A stretch of 64,000 bases of DNA from contig NZ_CP089518.1 in NCBI RefSeq assembly GCF_025917685.1, positions 3,845,001 to 3,909,000 on the forward strand, written 5' to 3'. Source of the DNA: Bacillus cereus. Lineage in GTDB: Bacteria; Bacillota; Bacilli; Bacillales; Bacillaceae_G. The notes beneath the pieces are model-generated. The model was given only the letters and a program-made list of their open reading frames with translations, did no database searches and was not told the origin of the DNA. The translations under genes and the position numbers were made by a program. Numbering within the stretch: position 1 is the stretch's first letter; each line of letters opens with the position of its first letter. Positions 19,248-28,017 of the stretch are shown piece after piece.

Positions 19248-19865
19248 ATGGATCCATACGTCAATATATGTATTTGCATTACTCCAGGCGCTAATATTTC
19301 TGACGACCGCATCGCAAAAGATTTAGCAGTTGCAGAATCAATTTGGCATCCCATTACATTTCAAATTCAAGAAGTAATTGTGTTAAATGAGCTTTTCCGT
19401 TTTTCTGACCGTGAGATTAGTTATAAAAGTTCCATTCAAAGTCAGGAAAAATTAGCATCCTTTTTCCAAACGTGTGTAAATGAAGCTCCCGAATGTGATC
19501 TTTATATTTGTTATATTGGCAGTGATTATTTCAAAGAAACAGCAGTAATTGCCTGCGCCTACTCTTTAGCAAAACAACAACAACTTACTGGTTACATCGT
19601 TTTAACAAACTCAGCTGCTCCAATGAAAAATATATACACCCTCGCTCACGAAATTGGTCATATTTTATTTACAAGACGGATTCACGGAAAACTTACTCAT
19701 GCAGATCCTCATTCCCCAACTGGCTCGGAGCACCATCCTTCCCCATCAAACCTTATGTATCCTATAGTTCCCCGCCCAGAAAACGTCCATATTCATTCCT
19801 TATTAACGAACGAACAAAAGGAACTCTCCTTACAAAGTTCTTTATTACAAAGAAAAAAACAGTAA
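19248..19865 (+). CDS. HEXXH zinc metalloprotease-like protein (205 aa)
   Basis: A zinc-binding HEIGH motif lies near residue 135 (TLAHEIGHILFTRRIHG), followed by a His/Asp-rich stretch (THADPHSPTGSEHHPSPSNLMYP). The NLMYP segment resembles the Met-turn of metzincins, and a later His could be the third zinc ligand. No signal peptide is present, so it probably acts in the cytoplasm or is exported by an unusual route. I take the ATG at 19248, since GAGGTG serves as its ribosome site; the GTG three codons upstream is part of that site. The substrate is unknown. It ends at a terminator. Confidence 0.72.
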   Translation: MDPYVNICICITPGANISDDRIAKDLAVAESIWHPITFQIQEVIVLNELFRFSDREISYKSSIQSQEKLASFFQTCVNEAPECDLYICYIGSDYFKETAVIACAYSLAKQQQLTGYIVLTNSAAPMKNIYTLAHEIGHILFTRRIHGKLTHADPHSPTGSEHHPSPSNLMYPIVPRPENVHIHSLLTNEQKELSLQSSLLQRKKQ

Positions 19866-19882
19866 CTGTCGTGTTACTGTTT
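19857..19882 (+). terminator. Terminator after the metalloprotease gene
   Basis: AAACAGTAAC pairs with GTTACTGTTT around six bases and contains the stop codon. The next 142 bases (19883-20024) hold no supported gene. Confidence 0.7.
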
Positions 19883-20024
19883 AAAACAACTTATTCCAAT
19901 CAACAAACCAAATCCCGGCTGCAAAGGATACACTATACATCTAAGCGTAATCTCTCTTAAAATCAAAATATAGTATTTCTTTGGAAATAATTTTTTGCAT
20001 ATCCAGAGCAGCCACTTTTTTGAA

Positions 20025-20789
20025 CTACTCGTTTACACTTTTTCTCTCTTCAATTTTTAAAGACCATCTCATTAATCCATATATACTTCCATACATAAGT
20101 AATATCTTTGCAATGCCCCAAAGTACATTTCTTTCTTCTAAGTCTTTAAATATAAACATAATCGCTAAAGGAACAATTAGCACCAGAACACCCATCCAAC
20201 CAAGAACATACACTTCTCCAATGAAAAGTAATAAAAAGATACTTGCTGCTAATATATATGTTTGTATTGTCGACAATTGCAAAATAGGTGTACCGTACCA
20301 TTTATCAATAAACATCAATAATACTAATAATAAGATGGGAACCATTACTATTACGTAAATAATCCCGAACTCTACAAACTTATTTTTAAAAGAAGACATT
20401 CTAAATGCAACAATTGTTCCAATAATCGTAATGATTAAGACGATAGGATATCCAATTAACTGCATATTCGTTAGTGTAAATTGCTGATTCGGATTATTAA
20501 ATAAGATATGAGTTAATATCCAATACCCACCAATACCAATTATCATCGCAAGAATACTCTTTATACTCCCGCTTTTATCCTTCTCCATCTCTTTCGCCAA
20601 TTCTTCCGCATACTCTTTTGGCGAATCACCAAATATATCGCTCACCGTCTTTCCCTTTTTCTCACCTTCTATTAAATGAAGTTCTGCATCTTCTAAAAAA
20701 GCGTCCACATCTTCTTCTTTAATTCCCTTCGTTATTAAATACACTTTCGTATCAATTAAAAACTTTTCTCCTTCTTTAGAAACCTTCAT
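20025..20789 (-). CDS. HAAS-domain membrane protein, second of a tandem pair (254 aa)
   Basis: Residues 1-70 form a soluble helical domain (FLEDAELHLIEGEKKGKTVSDIFGDSPKEYAEEL) of the HAAS/DUF1700 type often encoded beside PadR regulators. Six to seven hydrophobic segments follow. It is a paralogue of the next gene upstream (20806-21570), sharing FIEDAELHLIEGE-like and GxSPKEYA motifs and the same layout, so the pair arose by tandem duplication. It is the third gene of a PadR-led operon, 16 bases behind its paralogue, with an AGGGAGGGG ribosome site. The role is not known; such proteins are thought to sense the membrane or act with the PadR repressor. Confidence 0.7.
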   Translation of the reverse strand: MKVSKEGEKFLIDTKVYLITKGIKEEDVDAFLEDAELHLIEGEKKGKTVSDIFGDSPKEYAEELAKEMEKDKSGSIKSILAMIIGIGGYWILTHILFNNPNQQFTLTNMQLIGYPIVLIITIIGTIVAFRMSSFKNKFVEFGIIYVIVMVPILLLVLLMFIDKWYGTPILQLSTIQTYILAASIFLLLFIGEVYVLGWMGVLVLIVPLAIMFIFKDLEERNVLWGIAKILLMYGSIYGLMRWSLKIEERKSVNE

Positions 20790-20805
20790 TATAACCCCTC
20801 CCTTA

Positions 20806-21570
20806 TTAAACAGCTTCCCTTCTATTCATCTTCATCATAATTTCAAGGAAAATTAAAATAAACAAACTTCCATATAAACATATAATTTGAAATAACATTG
20901 GCACGAGGTCTTCCGATGTAAATGTTTTAAACACTAACATAATAGAAAGAGGAATAATTAAATATAAGTTTTTAAACCATCCATCAAAATATATATTTAT
21001 CGCTACTGTGATGACAAATATACCTCCAGCTAATATATAACTTTGCACCCCAGTGAATGTAAACATTTTGGTAGGATATATCACATCTAATATCGTTACA
21101 GCCCCTATTAGAAACATTGGTACAATCATGACTAAAGACCACATAGCAAACCATGTTTTTGTAAAACTTGTTACGAAGGTCATTTTACGAAGTAAAAAAT
21201 TAGGACCCATAACAACTAAAATCAATGAAAAACTATACCCAACGCACTGAATAAGTGACATCTGTAATAATCCGTTATTCACTATTAGGATAGAAGCAAT
21301 AATCCAAAACGAAACGATATTCATTACTGTAAAACCAATTTGCTTCCACGTTTCCTGTCTATCTCTTTCCATCACTTTTACAAGTTCATTTGCATATTCT
21401 TTCGGTGAGCTTCCGAAAATTTCTTCTACACTTTTCCCATCAGTCTCACCTTCTATTAAATGAAGTTCTGCGTCTTCGATAAAGCTTTCAATATCGCTTT
21501 CTTTCACACTCTTTGCTGTCAAAAATAATCTCATATCCAATAAAAAATTTCGTGCTTCACTTGATAGCAT
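20806..21570 (-). CDS. HAAS-domain membrane protein, first of a tandem pair (254 aa)
   Basis: It has the same architecture and length as its downstream paralogue: an N-terminal helical domain (SFIEDAELHLIEGETDGKSVEEIFGSSPKEYANELV) and then about seven membrane helices starting at WKQIGFTVMNIVSFWIIASI. Its ATG overlaps the stop of the PadR gene (TAATG), so the two are translationally coupled, which ties its dose to the regulator. I infer that it belongs to the PadR regulon controlled by the repeats at 21920-22002. No enzymatic motif is visible. Confidence 0.7.
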   Translation of the reverse strand: MLSSEARNFLLDMRLFLTAKSVKESDIESFIEDAELHLIEGETDGKSVEEIFGSSPKEYANELVKVMERDRQETWKQIGFTVMNIVSFWIIASILIVNNGLLQMSLIQCVGYSFSLILVVMGPNFLLRKMTFVTSFTKTWFAMWSLVMIVPMFLIGAVTILDVIYPTKMFTFTGVQSYILAGGIFVITVAINIYFDGWFKNLYLIIPLSIMLVFKTFTSEDLVPMLFQIICLYGSLFILIFLEIMMKMNRREAV

Positions 21571-21902
21571 TATTTTCTTCTTCCCTTCCCTTCAAGTAGA
21601 CGTTCTACACTACTCTGCATCGCTTCCCAGCGCCCCATAAATTCATCTAGTTCATCTGCTCCCTTTTCTGTTAACGTGTAATACTTCCGTTTAGGGCCAG
21701 ATGGAGATTCCTTCATTATACTCGTTATTAATCCTTCCTTTTGCATTCGTATTAATAACGGATAAATACTTCCCTCACTTGCCATTGTAAAGCCATACTT
21801 CGCTAGCCTTTCACTCATTTCATAACCGTATATTTCACCTTCAGAAATAATAGCAAGTAAGCACCCTTCTAAAATCCCTTTCAGCATTTGACTTGTCGAC
21901 AT
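21570..21902 (-). CDS. PadR-family transcriptional regulator (110 aa)
   Basis: The winged-helix domain is clear: ILEGCLLAIISEGEIYGYEMSERLAKYGF, then EGSIYPLLIRMQKEGLITSIMKESPSGPKRKYYTLTEKG. A short C-terminal helix (DELDEFMGRWEAMQSSVERLL) should form the dimer, as in the small PadR-s2 class. The ATG follows GGGAGGA. It heads an operon with the two membrane proteins. Three copies of an ATCTTG...CAAGAT-like palindrome lie 18-100 bases upstream, where an autorepressor would bind. The inducer is unknown. Confidence 0.85.
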   Translation of the reverse strand: MSTSQMLKGILEGCLLAIISEGEIYGYEMSERLAKYGFTMASEGSIYPLLIRMQKEGLITSIMKESPSGPKRKYYTLTEKGADELDEFMGRWEAMQSSVERLLEGKGRRK

Positions 21903-21919
21903 AACTCAAATCCTCCCAC

Positions 21920-22002
21920 TATCTTGTTTTACAAGATAGATAAGCGTAAGTATCTTGCTTTACAAAATAGTATAGCAAAGACTATTTTGCAAAACAAGAT
22001 AG
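21920..22002. promoter_or_regulatory. Three palindromic operator-like repeats upstream of the PadR gene
   Basis: TATCTTGTTTTACAAGATA (21920-21938), TATCTTGCTTTACAAAATAG (21951-21970) and the inverted-sense copy beginning CTATTTTGC (21982-22002) share the core TATCTTG-N(4-5)-CAAGATA. The first is a perfect palindrome. Spacing is about three helical turns. They are the probable binding sites of the PadR protein and could also affect the divergent dehydrogenase gene. Confidence 0.65.
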
Positions 22003-22097
22003 CTAACAATATTTTTCCAAATCTTTGCAGGATTTTTATTATCCACTCTCTAAATAGAGCAATATGAGAACTTTATTACGAAGGGATGTTTTTCATC

Positions 22098-22874
22098 ATG
22101 GTTACAAATCAGGTTGTCTTTTTAACAGGTGCTGCAAGTGGGATTGGTTATGAAATGGGAAACGCTTTTGCAAAAGAAGGTGCAAAAGTTGTCATTACCG
22201 ATCGTCTTGAAGAGCGGGCGAAAGAAGCAGCTAAACAATTACAAAAAGAAGGCTATCAAGCTATCGGTTTAAAATGTGACGTTACATCCGAAGAAGAGAT
22301 TGCAGCAGCAATTTCACAAACAGTTACTCACTTCGGTTCATTAGATATATTAATTAACAACGCAGGAATGCAACATGTTTCACCGATTGAAGATTTTCCA
22401 ACTGAAAAGTTCGAGCTGCTAATCAAAATTATGCAAATCGCTCCTTTCATCGCAATTAAGCATACCTTTCCGATTATGAAAAAACAAAAGTATGGTCGGA
22501 TTATTAATGTCGCTTCCATTAATGGCCTTGTCGGATTTGCTGGAAAAGCTGCTTATAATAGTGCGAAACATGGTGTAATTGGATTAACAAAAGTGGCTGC
22601 TTTAGAGGGAGCAACTCATGGAATTACTGTAAATGCCCTTTGTCCTGGATATGTTGATACCCCTCTTGTACGAAATCAACTACAAGACTTAGCAACTACG
22701 CGAAATGTACCACTTGAAAATGTTTTAGAAGATGTTATTTATCCTCTCGTACCACAAAAGCGCTTGTTGCAAGTACAAGAAATTGCGGATTATGCTATGT
22801 TTTTGGCGAGTGAAAAAGCGAAAGGTATAACTGGTCAAGCTGTCGTTATCGATGGTGGTTATACTGCTCAATAA
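22098..22874 (+). CDS. 3-hydroxybutyrate dehydrogenase (SDR family)
   Basis: This short-chain dehydrogenase of 258 residues interconverts acetoacetate and 3-hydroxybutyrate with NAD. It carries TGAASGIGYEMG for the cofactor, INNAGMQHVSPIEDF (the QHV after NNAG is typical of 3-hydroxybutyrate dehydrogenases), the catalytic Ser in NVASINGLVG, YNSAK, and CPGYVDTPLVRNQ. I choose the second ATG (MVTNQVVFLTG) because AAGGGA lies 11 bases before it and directly abuts the upstream ATG. Its stop codon lies in the ATAAA flank of bcr1 copy 4. B. cereus group members make polyhydroxybutyrate, which fits the role, but no other such gene is nearby. Confidence 0.85.
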   Translation: MVTNQVVFLTGAASGIGYEMGNAFAKEGAKVVITDRLEERAKEAAKQLQKEGYQAIGLKCDVTSEEEIAAAISQTVTHFGSLDILINNAGMQHVSPIEDFPTEKFELLIKIMQIAPFIAIKHTFPIMKKQKYGRIINVASINGLVGFAGKAAYNSAKHGVIGLTKVAALEGATHGITVNALCPGYVDTPLVRNQLQDLATTRNVPLENVLEDVIYPLVPQKRLLQVQEIADYAMFLASEKAKGITGQAVVIDGGYTAQ

Positions 22875-22924
22875 AGTGAAACTTTAATCAGTGGGGGTTT
22901 TACTGCCCGTTAATGTGGAATAAA
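22871..22924 (-). repeat. Internally deleted bcr1 remnant (copy 4)
   Basis: A 44-bp unit between two ATAAA flanks (22871-22875 and 22920-22924) starts like copy 2 (GTGAAACTTTAATCAGTGGG) and ends with TACTGCCCG, as in the other terminus. About 105 bp of the middle is missing. The junction lies in a T-run shared by both sides. One arm of the internal hairpin is lost. Confidence 0.72.
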
Positions 22925-22961
22925 AAATAAAGTTTGCTCACGAAGAGCAAACTTTATTTTT
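22923..22961. terminator. Terminator between the dehydrogenase gene and yvrJ
   Basis: AAAAATAAAGTTTGCTC and its exact complement form a 17-bp stem with a five-base loop. It begins at the edge of the bcr1 remnant. Confidence 0.88.
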
Positions 22962-22977
22962 TATCCCGAGGATCTTT

Positions 22978-23115
22978 TTACTTTAGTAATTGTTTAGGGA
23001 GTTTCTCAATTGCAACAATTACCCCCTCTAATTTACTTTCAATACGATGGAGTAAATATAGTGTTACAACAATTGGAAAGCCTACATTACCTACCATCCT
23101 GATCCACTCTTCCAT
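22978..23115 (-). CDS. YvrJ-family small membrane protein (45 aa)
   Basis: The 45-residue product MEEWIRMVGNVGFPIVVTLY, then LLHRIESKLEG, matches the YvrJ family, which is defined by the NVGFPIVVTxYLLxRIE segment. It has one N-terminal membrane helix and an amphipathic tail (VIVAIEKLPKQLLK). The ATG follows a strong AAAGGAGGAGAG site. YvrJ was found next to a sigma-factor locus in B. subtilis but its function is unknown. It sits alone between terminators. Confidence 0.82.
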   Translation of the reverse strand: MEEWIRMVGNVGFPIVVTLYLLHRIESKLEGVIVAIEKLPKQLLK

Positions 23116-23168
23116 CTTTCTCTCCTCCTTTCATTATATAAATAAGAGAAAAGAAGACATTTAGGCAT

Positions 23169-23204
23169 AAAAAAACAAGCTATTATGTATTAGCTTGTTT
23201 TTTT
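23169..23204 (-). terminator. Terminator after mtnA
   Basis: AAAAAAACAAGCTA and TAGCTTGTTTTTTT form a 14-bp stem that overlaps the last codons of mtnA. Confidence 0.85.
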
Positions 23205-24245
23205 AAATAATGATGCAATTTCCTGTTTATAATCTCCTCGTATAATACCTTTCTCGGTAATAATACCTGTAATTAATTCATTCGGTGTTACGTCAAATGC
23301 AGGGTTATAAACATCAGTTCCAATTGGTGCCACTTGTTTCCCAAAAATTTTCGTAACTTCTGTTTCATCTCTTTCTTCAATAATAATTTCAGCACCTGTT
23401 TGTTTCGTAATATCAAATGTCGATAGCGGAGCTGCAACGTAGAACGGGATATCGAAATACTTTGCTAATATAGCTAAATTCATTGTTCCAATTTTATTTG
23501 CTGTATCTCCATTTGCTACAATTCGGTCCGCTCCTACTATAATCGCATTTATTTCTTTCTTTTGAATAGCATGCGCTGCCGTATTATCTGTAATAAGTGT
23601 TACATCAATATTTGCCTGTTTTAATTCCCAGGTTGTTAAACGCCCACCTTGTAAAACCGGTCTCGTTTCACACGCATATGCATGTAAACTTACACCTTTT
23701 TCTTTCCCAATATAAAACGGTGCTAATGCAGTACCATATCTAGCAGTTGCAATACTTCCAGCGTTACAAATTGTTAAAATGTTATCACCGTCTTTAAAAC
23801 ATATTAATGCATGTTCTCCAATACTCCGGCATACCGCTTCATCTTCTTGCTGAATGAGAAGCGCTTCTTCTTCTAATTTTTTTTGCGCTTCTTTTATTGT
23901 AATAGTTTCTCGAATCGATTCTCTCATACGATCGATTGCCCAAAATAAATTGACTGCTGTCGGGCGTGACGTACCTAAATAATTACAATCTCTATTAAAC
24001 TTCTTTTGAAATTCTTCAATATGTACAGTGTTATATTTTTTGGATGCAAGCGCCAAACCAAATGCAGCTACAATTCCAATTGCAGGCGCTCCTCGTACTT
24101 CTAGCATGACAATACTTTTCCATACCTCTTCAATCGTCGTTAATGTTTTGTATTCTGTGCTATGCGGCAACTTTGTTTGATTTAATACTGCAATAGCATC
24201 CCCTTTCCAACTGACAGACCTCGGAATAGTAACAATTGTACTCAT
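23190..24245 (-). CDS. mtnA: Methylthioribose-1-phosphate isomerase MtnA
   Basis: It converts 5-methylthioribose-1-phosphate to methylthioribulose-1-phosphate in methionine salvage. The 351 residues show the family blocks [25 protein letters not shown] (catalytic Cys near 160), [16 protein letters not shown] [32 protein letters not shown] (catalytic Asp near 240) and [12 protein letters not shown]. It belongs to the eIF-2B-related isomerase family. Its ATG overlaps the stop of mtnK by four bases, so the two are coupled. Transcription should come from the SAM-I riboswitch upstream of mtnK. Confidence 0.95.
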   Translation of the reverse strand: MSTIVTIPRSVSWKGDAIAVLNQTKLPHSTEYKTLTTIEEVWKSIVMLEVRGAPAIGIVAAFGLALASKKYNTVHIEEFQKKFNRDCNYLGTSRPTAVNLFWAIDRMRESIRETITIKEAQKKLEEEALLIQQEDEAVCRSIGEHALICFKDGDNILTICNAGSIATARYGTALAPFYIGKEKGVSLHAYACETRPVLQGGRLTTWELKQANIDVTLITDNTAAHAIQKKEINAIIVGADRIVANGDTANKIGTMNLAILAKYFDIPFYVAAPLSTFDITKQTGAEIIIEERDETEVTKIFGKQVAPIGTDVYNPAFDVTPNELITGIITEKGIIRGDYKQEIASLFKKTS

Positions 24246-25423
24246 ACTTTTACCCCTCCAGAAACTGTCTGTTGGAATAGTGTTCGGAACAGTTGAATAT
24301 CAGCGTTCTTGGATTCATATTTTATTAGTTCTTTGCCTAAGGATAACGCTTGCTTCTTAGCTTGAATTCTTTTTTCTTTATTTGCTATTTCATCTAAATC
24401 TGCTACATGAGCTAAGCCGATTGTTCTACGAATAAGTTCACATCCAGCAAATCCGACAGCATCAGTAAAGATATTTTGCAAAATAATTGGTAACCATTGT
24501 TTTTCTTTCGTATATGCTTCTACACCTTCTCCAATCCATAACCTCGTAAAAGCTTCTACAAAATAACTCCATGTCTTCTCTATATGGAAAAATAGTACAT
24601 TTCTCTGCTCTTCTTCTCTTGATAAAGCATTTAATAATAAATTTGCAATAAATTGACCGATGTCAAATCCAAAGGGACCGTACGTTGCAAACTCTGGATC
24701 AATTACTTTCGTTTCAGAAGGTGATGAAAATATACTACCAGTATGTAAATCTCCGTGTATGAGAGCCTCTTTTCTCGTCAAAAACTTATACTTATACTGT
24801 GCTACTTTTAATTTTAAAGTTTTATCACTCCACAGCTCATCAACCGCTAGTTGTAACTCTGGTTCATAATCATTCGTATCATAATGACTAAACGGATCTG
24901 TAAACACTAAATCTTCTGTAATTTTGCTAAGGTCTGGGTTTACAAATGTACCCTCTAGTATCCTCTTCTCTTCTGACTGTAAACCGAAATCTGAAGTATA
25001 AAATAAAACATGTGCTAGAAAGCGACCAATGTGCTGGGATAAAAGAGGATACTCTTCTCCATCTATTAATCCTTTTCTTGTAATCGTTAGTCTTGATAAA
25101 TCTTCTATTACTGTCACTGCCAACTCCTCATCATGACTGTATACTTTTGGAACGTATTCCGGTACATACTTCGCGAAAATTTGTAATGCCTTACTTTCAA
25201 TCGTCGCTCTTTTTATAGACAATGGCCAGCTCTCACCAACTACTTTTGCATATGGAAGTGCTTGCTTTAATATAATCGTCTTTTCTCCATCCTCTAATTT
25301 GAACACGTAATTTAAATTTCCATCTCCAATTTCATGACAAACTACATTTGCTTTCTTTTCAAAGTAACCGTGTTCTTTCGCATATTGTATAGCTGTCGTT
25401 TCAGTTAATGAATAATATCCCAT
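24242..25423 (-). CDS. mtnK: S-methyl-5-thioribose kinase MtnK
   Basis: It phosphorylates methylthioribose with ATP, the entry step of the salvage branch. The product of 393 residues starts at [21 protein letters not shown] after GGGGGAGAAG. The frame is open for 19 more codons, but that stretch lies in the terminator of the riboswitch, so the longer start is wrong. Kinase features include [13 protein letters not shown] (catalytic loop) and [19 protein letters not shown] (metal site). It is the first gene of mtnKA and is controlled by SAM through the S-box at 25464-25654. Confidence 0.94.
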   Translation of the reverse strand: MGYYSLTETTAIQYAKEHGYFEKKANVVCHEIGDGNLNYVFKLEDGEKTIILKQALPYAKVVGESWPLSIKRATIESKALQIFAKYVPEYVPKVYSHDEELAVTVIEDLSRLTITRKGLIDGEEYPLLSQHIGRFLAHVLFYTSDFGLQSEEKRILEGTFVNPDLSKITEDLVFTDPFSHYDTNDYEPELQLAVDELWSDKTLKLKVAQYKYKFLTRKEALIHGDLHTGSIFSSPSETKVIDPEFATYGPFGFDIGQFIANLLLNALSREEEQRNVLFFHIEKTWSYFVEAFTRLWIGEGVEAYTKEKQWLPIILQNIFTDAVGFAGCELIRRTIGLAHVADLDEIANKEKRIQAKKQALSLGKELIKYESKNADIQLFRTLFQQTVSGGVKV

Positions 25424-25463
25424 CGTCTTCTCCCCCTTTTTATTCAGAGGTTTTTCTAAAATA

Positions 25464-25654
25464 GAAAAACCCCTTTCCACAAAGAAAGAGGTTTGAAGTT
25501 TATCTTCTCCCCTCTTATCTGCCAGAAAGTTTTACTTTCTGCTGGAATTAGCACCGTGCCTTTTGGCGTAAATAAACGCCCCATTTCACAATGGTATTAC
25601 GGTCGGTTGCTGGGCTTCATCGGGCCAAATCCCTCCACCTGCTCTTGATAAGAG
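25464..25654 (-). promoter_or_regulatory. SAM-I riboswitch (S-box) with terminator, upstream of mtnKA
   Basis: Read on the minus strand, the aptamer runs from CTCTTATCAAGAGCAGGTGG (25654) through GAAGCCCAGCAACC and GGCACGGTGCTAATTCC to CAGATAAGAG (25512). These are the conserved S-box elements: the P1 stem CTCTTATC/GATAAGAG, the kink-turn region and the GGTGCTAATTCC core. A terminator follows: AACCTCTTTC with GAAAGGGGTT and then TTTTTC (25464-25495). High SAM should stop transcription before mtnK. Confidence 0.95.
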
Positions 25655-25725
25655 TTGTATAATTTTTTGAATTTTTAACTTTATGTTGAAGACTATACCA
25701 AGAATAAAAATCACTTGTCAACATT

Positions 25726-26505
25726 TTATTTGTATAATTCTGGACGACGATCTGCAAAAACTGGAATTCCTTTGCGTACTTCTTTAATTTTCTCAAAATG
25801 AAGCTCTCCAAATAAAATTGATTCTTCTTCATTCGCTTCTACAACAACTTCCCCCCAAGGATCGATAATTAAAGAATGACCCGCAAACTCATTATTCGGA
25901 TCCTTTCCTGCCCTATTACATGCAACAACATAACATTGATTTTCAACTGCTCTTGCTTGCAATAGCAAACGCCAATGTGCTAAACGAACTAATGGCCATT
26001 CTGCTACAACAAATAAAACTTTTGCACCTTTAGCAGTATGAACACGCATCCACTCCGGAAAACGAATGTCATAACAAATTGTACCAGCGCACTCTATATC
26101 ATCTAACTTAAATTCGCCTGTACTATTCCCAGCGATTAAATATTTATGTTCATCCATGAGCTGAAATAAATGCACTTTACTATATTCATTGACTAGCTGA
26201 CCTTTATTAGTTACAACATACATTGTATTTGTAACACCTTGATCTGTTTGCTTCGCTATAGAACCACCGACAATATGTACACCATATTGTTTCGACCACT
26301 CTTTCAGCTTTTCTTTCGTTTCTAATCCATCCCTATCTGCAATTTCAGAAAGCCTAGTTAAATCATATCCTGTTGTCCACAGTTCTGGTAAGACAATAAC
26401 ATCGGGTCTTTCTTTCATTGCTTCACTTATTTTATTTTTAGCATTCTCAATATTTTTTTCTACATCTCCAAAGACAATATCCATTTGAATACATGCGACT
26501 TTCAT
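25726..26505 (-). CDS. mtnU: Carbon-nitrogen hydrolase MtnU (omega-amidase)
   Basis: This nitrilase-superfamily hydrolase of 259 residues has the catalytic triad Glu in VLPELWTTGYD (near 42), Lys in YSKVHLFQLM (near 110) and Cys in GTICYDIRFPEW (near 145). In B. subtilis the homologue YkrU/MtnU sits in the methionine-salvage locus and is thought to hydrolyse alpha-ketoglutaramate or a related amide left by the MtnE transamination. Here it lies divergent from mtnE, which supports that role. It reads toward the S-box of mtnKA but has no visible terminator of its own. The reaction is inferred. Confidence 0.86.
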   Translation of the reverse strand: MKVACIQMDIVFGDVEKNIENAKNKISEAMKERPDVIVLPELWTTGYDLTRLSEIADRDGLETKEKLKEWSKQYGVHIVGGSIAKQTDQGVTNTMYVVTNKGQLVNEYSKVHLFQLMDEHKYLIAGNSTGEFKLDDIECAGTICYDIRFPEWMRVHTAKGAKVLFVVAEWPLVRLAHWRLLLQARAVENQCYVVACNRAGKDPNNEFAGHSLIIDPWGEVVVEANEEESILFGELHFEKIKEVRKGIPVFADRRPELYK

Positions 26506-26604
26506 TTTGTCAGCCCCATTCTTAATTTTTTTCTTTACAAAATACTGGAAAGATTATATCATTTGTCACTAGAATTGTAACAACTTTCAAAAGAGGTGGA
26601 AAGT

Positions 26605-27795
26605 ATGAAATTATTTCAACCTTCTGAGATAGTAACATCATTGCCAACACAATTTTTCGCTTCACTTGTTGCAAAAGTTAACAAAGTCGTTGCAGCAGGT
26701 CACGATGTTATTAATCTAGGACAAGGTAATCCAGATCAACCAACACCACAGCATATCGTAAAAGCTTTACAAGACGCTGCTGAAAAGGCCATTCATCATA
26801 AATACCCGCCATTTCGTGGACATGAAAGTTTAAAAGAAGCTGTGGCAACATTCTATAAACGTGAATACGGCGTAGAATTAAATCCAAAAACAGAAGTTGC
26901 TATTTTGTTTGGCGGAAAGGCTGGATTAGTAGAATTACCAATTTGTTTTACAAACCCTGGCGATACCATTCTCGTTCCAGATCCAGGATATCCAGATTAT
27001 TTATCGGGAGTTGCTTTAGCAAAAGCACAATTTGAAACAATGCCGCTACTTGCAGAAAATAATTTTTTACCGGATTATACGAAAATTGATGACACTATCG
27101 CTGAGCGGGCAAAGTTAATGTTTTTAAATTACCCAAACAATCCTACTGGTGCTACTGCATCAAAAGATTTCTTTGATGAAACTATTCATTTTGCTAATGA
27201 ACATAATATATTAGTCGTTCATGATTTCGCTTACGGTGCGATTGGATTCGATGGTCAAAAACCTGTTAGTTTCTTGCAAGCAGACGGCGCTAAAGATACA
27301 GGTATTGAAATTTACACTTTATCGAAAACTTTCAATATGGCTGGATGGCGTATTGCTTTTGCTGTGGGAAATGCAAGTGTCATTGAAACAATTAACTTAT
27401 TACAAGATCATATGTATGTTAGTATTTTTGGTGCAGTTCAAGATGCTGCCCGTGAAGCACTATTAAGTTCACAGTCTTGCGTCGTAGACCTTGTAAATAG
27501 TTACGAATCTCGCAGAAACGCTCTTATTTCAGCTTGTCACTCAATTGGTTGGGATGTAGACATTCCAACAGGATCATTCTTTGCATGGCTTCCTGTACCA
27601 GAAGGTTATACATCTGAGCAATTTTCTGATATTTTACTAGAAAAAGCACACGTTGCAGTTGCCCCTGGTGTTGGATTTGGTGAACATGGCGAAGGGTATG
27701 TCCGTGTTGGCCTCTTACATACAGAAGATAGATTGCAAGAAGCCATTAATCGAATTGATAAATTAAATTTTTTCAAAAAGTCATTGACAACATGA
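26605..27795 (+). CDS. mtnE: Methionine-salvage aminotransferase MtnE
   Basis: This class I/II PLP aminotransferase of 396 residues makes methionine from 2-oxo-4-methylthiobutanoate, the last step of the cycle. Visible blocks are INLGQGNPDQPTPQHIV, LNYPNNPTGATA, VVHDFAYGAIGFDG and the Schiff-base Lys in YTLSKTFNMAGWRIAFAVGN. I use the ATG at MKLFQPSEI; the GTG three codons upstream is part of its ribosome site (GAGGTG). B. subtilis MtnE (YkrV) has the same context. The second S-box begins 54 bases after its stop, so mtnE itself is not under that riboswitch. Confidence 0.92.
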   Translation: MKLFQPSEIVTSLPTQFFASLVAKVNKVVAAGHDVINLGQGNPDQPTPQHIVKALQDAAEKAIHHKYPPFRGHESLKEAVATFYKREYGVELNPKTEVAILFGGKAGLVELPICFTNPGDTILVPDPGYPDYLSGVALAKAQFETMPLLAENNFLPDYTKIDDTIAERAKLMFLNYPNNPTGATASKDFFDETIHFANEHNILVVHDFAYGAIGFDGQKPVSFLQADGAKDTGIEIYTLSKTFNMAGWRIAFAVGNASVIETINLLQDHMYVSIFGAVQDAAREALLSSQSCVVDLVNSYESRRNALISACHSIGWDVDIPTGSFFAWLPVPEGYTSEQFSDILLEKAHVAVAPGVGFGEHGEGYVRVGLLHTEDRLQEAINRIDKLNFFKKSLTT

Positions 27796-27849
27796 AAAAT
27801 ATCTGACAAAATTCAGTTATCTTAAAAATTTAAACATTTCTAAATACTT

Positions 27850-27995
27850 CTTATCAAGAGCAGGTGGAGGGACGAGCCCGACGAAACCCGGCAACCGATC
27901 TACAATTGTAGACACGGTGCTAATTCTCGCAGCATTATGCTGACAGATAAGGAGCTGGTTGTAAAAAAACCTCTCCTTAGCTGAGAGGTTTTTTT
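27850..27995 (+). promoter_or_regulatory. SAM-I riboswitch (S-box) with terminator, upstream of mtnWXBD
   Basis: The aptamer starts CTTATCAAGAGCAGGTGGAG (27850), continues with GACGAAACCCGGCAACC, ACGGTGCTAATTCT and closes with ACAGATAAGG (27952). The terminator AACCTCTCC...GGTT plus a T-run follows at 27968-27995, directly before the mtnW ribosome site. The first and last segments form the P1 stem. It is the sister of the S-box at 25464 on the other strand. Confidence 0.95.
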
Positions 27996-28017
27996 ATTTA
28001 ACTAGGAGGTTTTAACA

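Noticed and set aside
19881..19940. 19-residue peptide MYSVSFAAGIWFVDWNKLF on the minus strand
   Set aside because: It is very short with a weak ribosome site; it may be the tail of a lost gene, but I cannot support it.
25424..25480. 19-codon N-terminal extension of MtnK
   Set aside because: It overlaps the riboswitch terminator, and the inner ATG has the better ribosome site.
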